NCBI RefSeq assembly: GCF_016587415.1 | Contig: NZ_BNJI01000002.1 | Span: 1,736,001 to 1,800,000 of the forward strand | Origin: Ktedonobacter sp. SOSP1-85 | GTDB lineage: Bacteria; Chloroflexota; Ktedonobacteria; Ktedonobacterales; Ktedonobacteraceae | Reading direction: 5' to 3' | DNA length: 64,000 nucleotides | In this document: piece by piece, positions 61,647 to 64,000 of the stretch | How the letters are laid out: each line of letters begins with the position of its first letter | How positions within the stretch are numbered: position 1 is the first letter of the stretch | The notes under the pieces: model-generated | Seen by the model: the letters and a program-made list of their open reading frames with translations, nothing else | Database searches by the model: none | What the model was told of the DNA's origin: nothing | Program-made: the position numbers and the translations under genes

Positions 61647-64000
61647 TCACTGCGAAGCCACTTGTAAACATTTGCGCGTTTTGACTGCTAGCGGGTGTTC
61701 AGATCCAAGGATGCGTTCTCGGATGAGGAGCGCCCACTGGTAAAGGGTTACCGCCTCTTTTGTTTTCCCTTGCATTTGTTGCAAGTATGCAAAATCGTGC
61801 AGAATGTGCGTAGTCTCAACACGCTCCAGGTAGAGCTTACTGATGCATAGCGCCCGTAGGTAAAGTGGCTCGGCTTGCGTGTATTGTTCTTGGTCTCGAT
61901 AAAGATTGGCTAATCCAAGCAGCACATCGATAATGATGCTATTTTCTGGTCCAAGCTGTTGCACTCGGATGGAGAGCGCTCGCTGATAGAGCGGCTCGGC
62001 CTCCGTATATTTCTTTTCTTTGTAGTAGAGGTCTGCCAATCCGCGCAGCGTGTCCGCGACATCGAGATTCTCTGGCCCAAGTTGTTGCTCGCGCATATGC
62101 AGCGCCCGTTGATAGAGTGGCTCGGCCTCAACGTATTTTCCCTGCCCCGTATACAGCCTTGCCAGTGCATGTGAAGCCATGGCTACCAGTGGGTGTTCTG
62201 GTCCAAAATGTTGCTCGTAGATACGTAATGCCCGCAGATTGAGATGCTCAACTGGAGCGTCCTCGTCCTTTAAGGTCGTTATCTGAGCCAACCCAAGCAG
62301 TGCAGAGGCCACAGAGGGATGGTCTGGACCCACGTGTTGTTCACGGAGACGCAGCATCCGCTGGGAGAGGATGATTGCTTCTGTATATTTTCCCTGCTGA
62401 GCCTTAACAAAGGCCAGGCTTCCCAGGATGCCAACTCTTCTGATCTGTTCCGCTTCTGCGAGTTGCTCCCAGATAGACAGCGCTCTCTGGTAAAGCACTT
62501 CGGCCTGAGCATACTTTCCTTGATCACCATAGACATGCGCCAATCCGCGCAATACATCAATAAAGAGAAGTGGTTCTGCTTCCGTGTACTGTTCCACAAT
62601 GGATAATGCACGCTGGTAGAGCGCTTCCGCCTCCGTAAAAGCTCCCTGACTGAAATAGATGCGTGCTAAATAGGCCATAGCTGATATGCTCGCGGGGTCG
62701 GTCTCACCCACCAGTTGTTCTCGCATGGAAAGAGCGTGCTGGTAAAGCTGGGCAGCGGGCGTGTACAGCCCACGTTCATACAGGTATGCTCCAGCCCGCT
62801 TGAGGAGTTCGGACGCTTCGGGAAGCAGAGCATGCTGCTCCCGGACCAAGGCAGCGCAGTCTTGCACCTGATCCAAATAGCGCGAACAGATGGGCCAGGA
62901 AGTAGAGTCTTGCGGATTCTGCGGAAAAACCGCATTGAGTACTCGCACTACCCGCACCATCCATTGGCGTTGCTCTTCCGGTGAGAGACGCTCCCTCTGT
63001 ACCACCTGTACAAGCCGATGAATGCTAAGGGAATGATCCTCCGCAAACCGTTGGATCAGAGAAAAAGCAAGCAGCGCTTCGAGCATCTGGTTGAAGCTGA
63101 GACGATCCGCGACAGCCGCTTGTAGCGCAGGAGGCCAATGGGAAGCACCTTTGGTAAGCACTTCTTCGGGAATCGCATCCGGCGAGAGGAAAGCACATAA
63201 CCGCAGTAGATCTGCCGAGGCTGGATTGGTCGCTTGGATGTGCCGGAACGAGAGTTCCCAGGTAGTAGCGACCGAGTGCGGGTACCCTATCGCCTGTCTG
63301 CCACGGCGCGAGAGCAGAATACGGCGATGTGTCTGGTAGAGCTGGAGATAGTCCGTCACACCGCACCCAGTCTCCTCAATGTATGCACCTGCCTGATCGA
63401 GTGCCAGAGGAAACAATGCCAATTCCGTTGCCAGGGTAGCCGCTTCATTCATGTGCTCATCTGATGCCTGGGCGAAGCGTCCGGCACGGCGTAATAGCAA
63501 TTCAGCACCCTCAATAACACCCATGGTGCTTACTTCTAGAGAGGGTGCCAGCCAGCCAACTGCACTTGATCGCGTAGTAAAAAGCAGGCTGCCATGTCCT
63601 TGGACTGGAAGATAAGGATGCACCATGGAGAGATCATCAGCATTATCCAGAATCAACAGCCAGGATTCCTGGCACTGCTCTAACCAGCGAATGACGGCAG
63701 TGACCAGTTTGCGTTGGTCTGTCTCCTTCTTGAAGGAAACAGATGGTAGATGTTCTGCAAGCGCCGCAAAACTCATCAAGAGAGTCTCTTCGTTGGCAGC
63801 CGAGATCCAGAAAGTATGGATATAATGACCCATTTCACGAGCGCGATAGGCATATTCAACGGCGATTTGGGTCTTCCCAATTCCACCCAGTCCTTTAATG
63901 ACCTGGGACTGTGTCAGAACCGCCCGACGGATAGTGGTTGGTTGGCTTGAGGCAAGGGAAGTGAGTTGCGAAGTAAGCTGGTCGAGCAGTTCGTGACGTC
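61647..64000 (-). CDS. STAND NTPase with tetratricopeptide repeats (5' end outside window)
   Basis: The frame enters from the window edge and runs ~785 residues to the stop at 61647. RHELLDQLTSQL and the Walker A motif VIKGLGGIGKTQIAVEYAYR are at 63870-64000; Walker B is in WLLILDNADDLSMVHPYL; LLFTTRSSAVGW is the sensor (RNBS-B/GxP-like) region. The C-terminal half has at least seven TPRs of the YxxAEPLYQRALxIxExxLG type, ~42 residues apart. Such NB-ARC/TPR proteins are signal-transducing ATPases; some act in phage defence, many as regulators. The N-terminal effector domain, which would decide the role, is outside the window. Confidence 0.88.
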   Translation of the reverse strand, partial: RHELLDQLTSQLTSLASSQPTTIRRAVLTQSQVIKGLGGIGKTQIAVEYAYRAREMGHYIHTFWISAANEETLLMSFAALAEHLPSVSFKKETDQRKLVTAVIRWLEQCQESWLLILDNADDLSMVHPYLPVQGHGSLLFTTRSSAVGWLAPSLEVSTMGVIEGAELLLRRAGRFAQASDEHMNEAATLATELALFPLALDQAGAYIEETGCGVTDYLQLYQTHRRILLSRRGRQAIGYPHSVATTWELSFRHIQATNPASADLLRLCAFLSPDAIPEEVLTKGASHWPPALQAAVADRLSFNQMLEALLAFSLIQRFAEDHSLSIHRLVQVVQRERLSPEEQRQWMVRVVRVLNAVFPQNPQDSTSWPICSRYLDQVQDCAALVREQHALLPEASELLKRAGAYLYERGLYTPAAQLYQHALSMREQLVGETDPASISAMAYLARIYFSQGAFTEAEALYQRALSIVEQYTEAEPLLFIDVLRGLAHVYGDQGKYAQAEVLYQRALSIWEQLAEAEQIRRVGILGSLAFVKAQQGKYTEAIILSQRMLRLREQHVGPDHPSVASALLGLAQITTLKDEDAPVEHLNLRALRIYEQHFGPEHPLVAMASHALARLYTGQGKYVEAEPLYQRALHMREQQLGPENLDVADTLRGLADLYYKEKKYTEAEPLYQRALSIRVQQLGPENSIIIDVLLGLANLYRDQEQYTQAEPLYLRALCISKLYLERVETTHILHDFAYLQQMQGKTKEAVTLYQWALLIRERILGSEHPLAVKTRKCLQVASQ

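Overview
The window looks like accessory chromosome of a Ktedonobacterales-type bacterium (Chloroflexota). This rests on protein character: a SARP-type AAA regulator, a STAND/TPR ATPase, large secreted glycosidases, the HLFTVRVWEEE-type small protein, and very many transposase types in one place. No rRNA, tRNA or CRISPR array was seen. Taxonomy is inferred, not proven.

Layout. 0-4.6 kb: a HigBA-like toxin-antitoxin pair cut by the window edge, then nested IS701 copies between two inverted 130-bp MITEs, and an IS3 remnant split by a 162-bp MITE. 4.6-10 kb: a 2OG-Fe(II) oxygenase, then msrB and msrA (methionine sulfoxide repair). msrA lies between two direct IS6 copies and between inverted ends of an IS1634-type element. 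10-15.8 kb: an operon of sulfite-oxidase-like molybdoenzyme, ferredoxin-reductase-like flavoprotein and DUF6510 protein, a mercuric-reductase-like flavoenzyme, an IS6-like element, and a divergent MarR/ankyrin pair. 15.8-24.4 kb: IS110 with a long 5' noncoding end, a broken IS6, a methyltransferase remnant, a membrane-anchored alpha/beta hydrolase and a 1086-residue SARP regulator. 24.6-32.7 kb: a second MITE162, broken IS5 and IS701-like elements, a P450 gene with one in-frame TGA, a beheaded methyltransferase, an intact IS6, and a decayed Tn554-like tyrosine-recombinase pair.

32.7-41.9 kb: a truncated membrane protein, a double-GNAT acetyltransferase, an ECF41-like sigma factor divergent from an ABM-like gene (each with a match to the ECF41 promoter), ISKra4 and LysR remnants, more MITEs, and a heavily decayed beta-galactosidase gene. 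42-48.6 kb: one strand carries an IS-truncated pentapeptide-repeat gene, a 130-residue beta-grasp-like protein ending in Gly-Gly, and 5 nt later a 1568-residue DUF4132 protein with five internal repeats. 48.6-64 kb: an SRPBCC protein, two frameshifted genes, a noncoding block of iterated motifs, a secreted GH30 glycosidase, a DUF5666 secreted protein next to a two-component system, IS630 with a probable -1 frameshift, a metallophosphoesterase, and a STAND/TPR protein running off the end.

The main theme is erosion by insertion sequences. At least ten host genes are cut at an IS or MITE edge, and several others carry single nonsense changes or one-base frameshifts. The best candidates for new biology are the Gly-Gly protein/DUF4132 pair and the self-contained ECF41 sigma circuit; the iterated block at 53.4-53.9 kb is the most unusual noncoding stretch.
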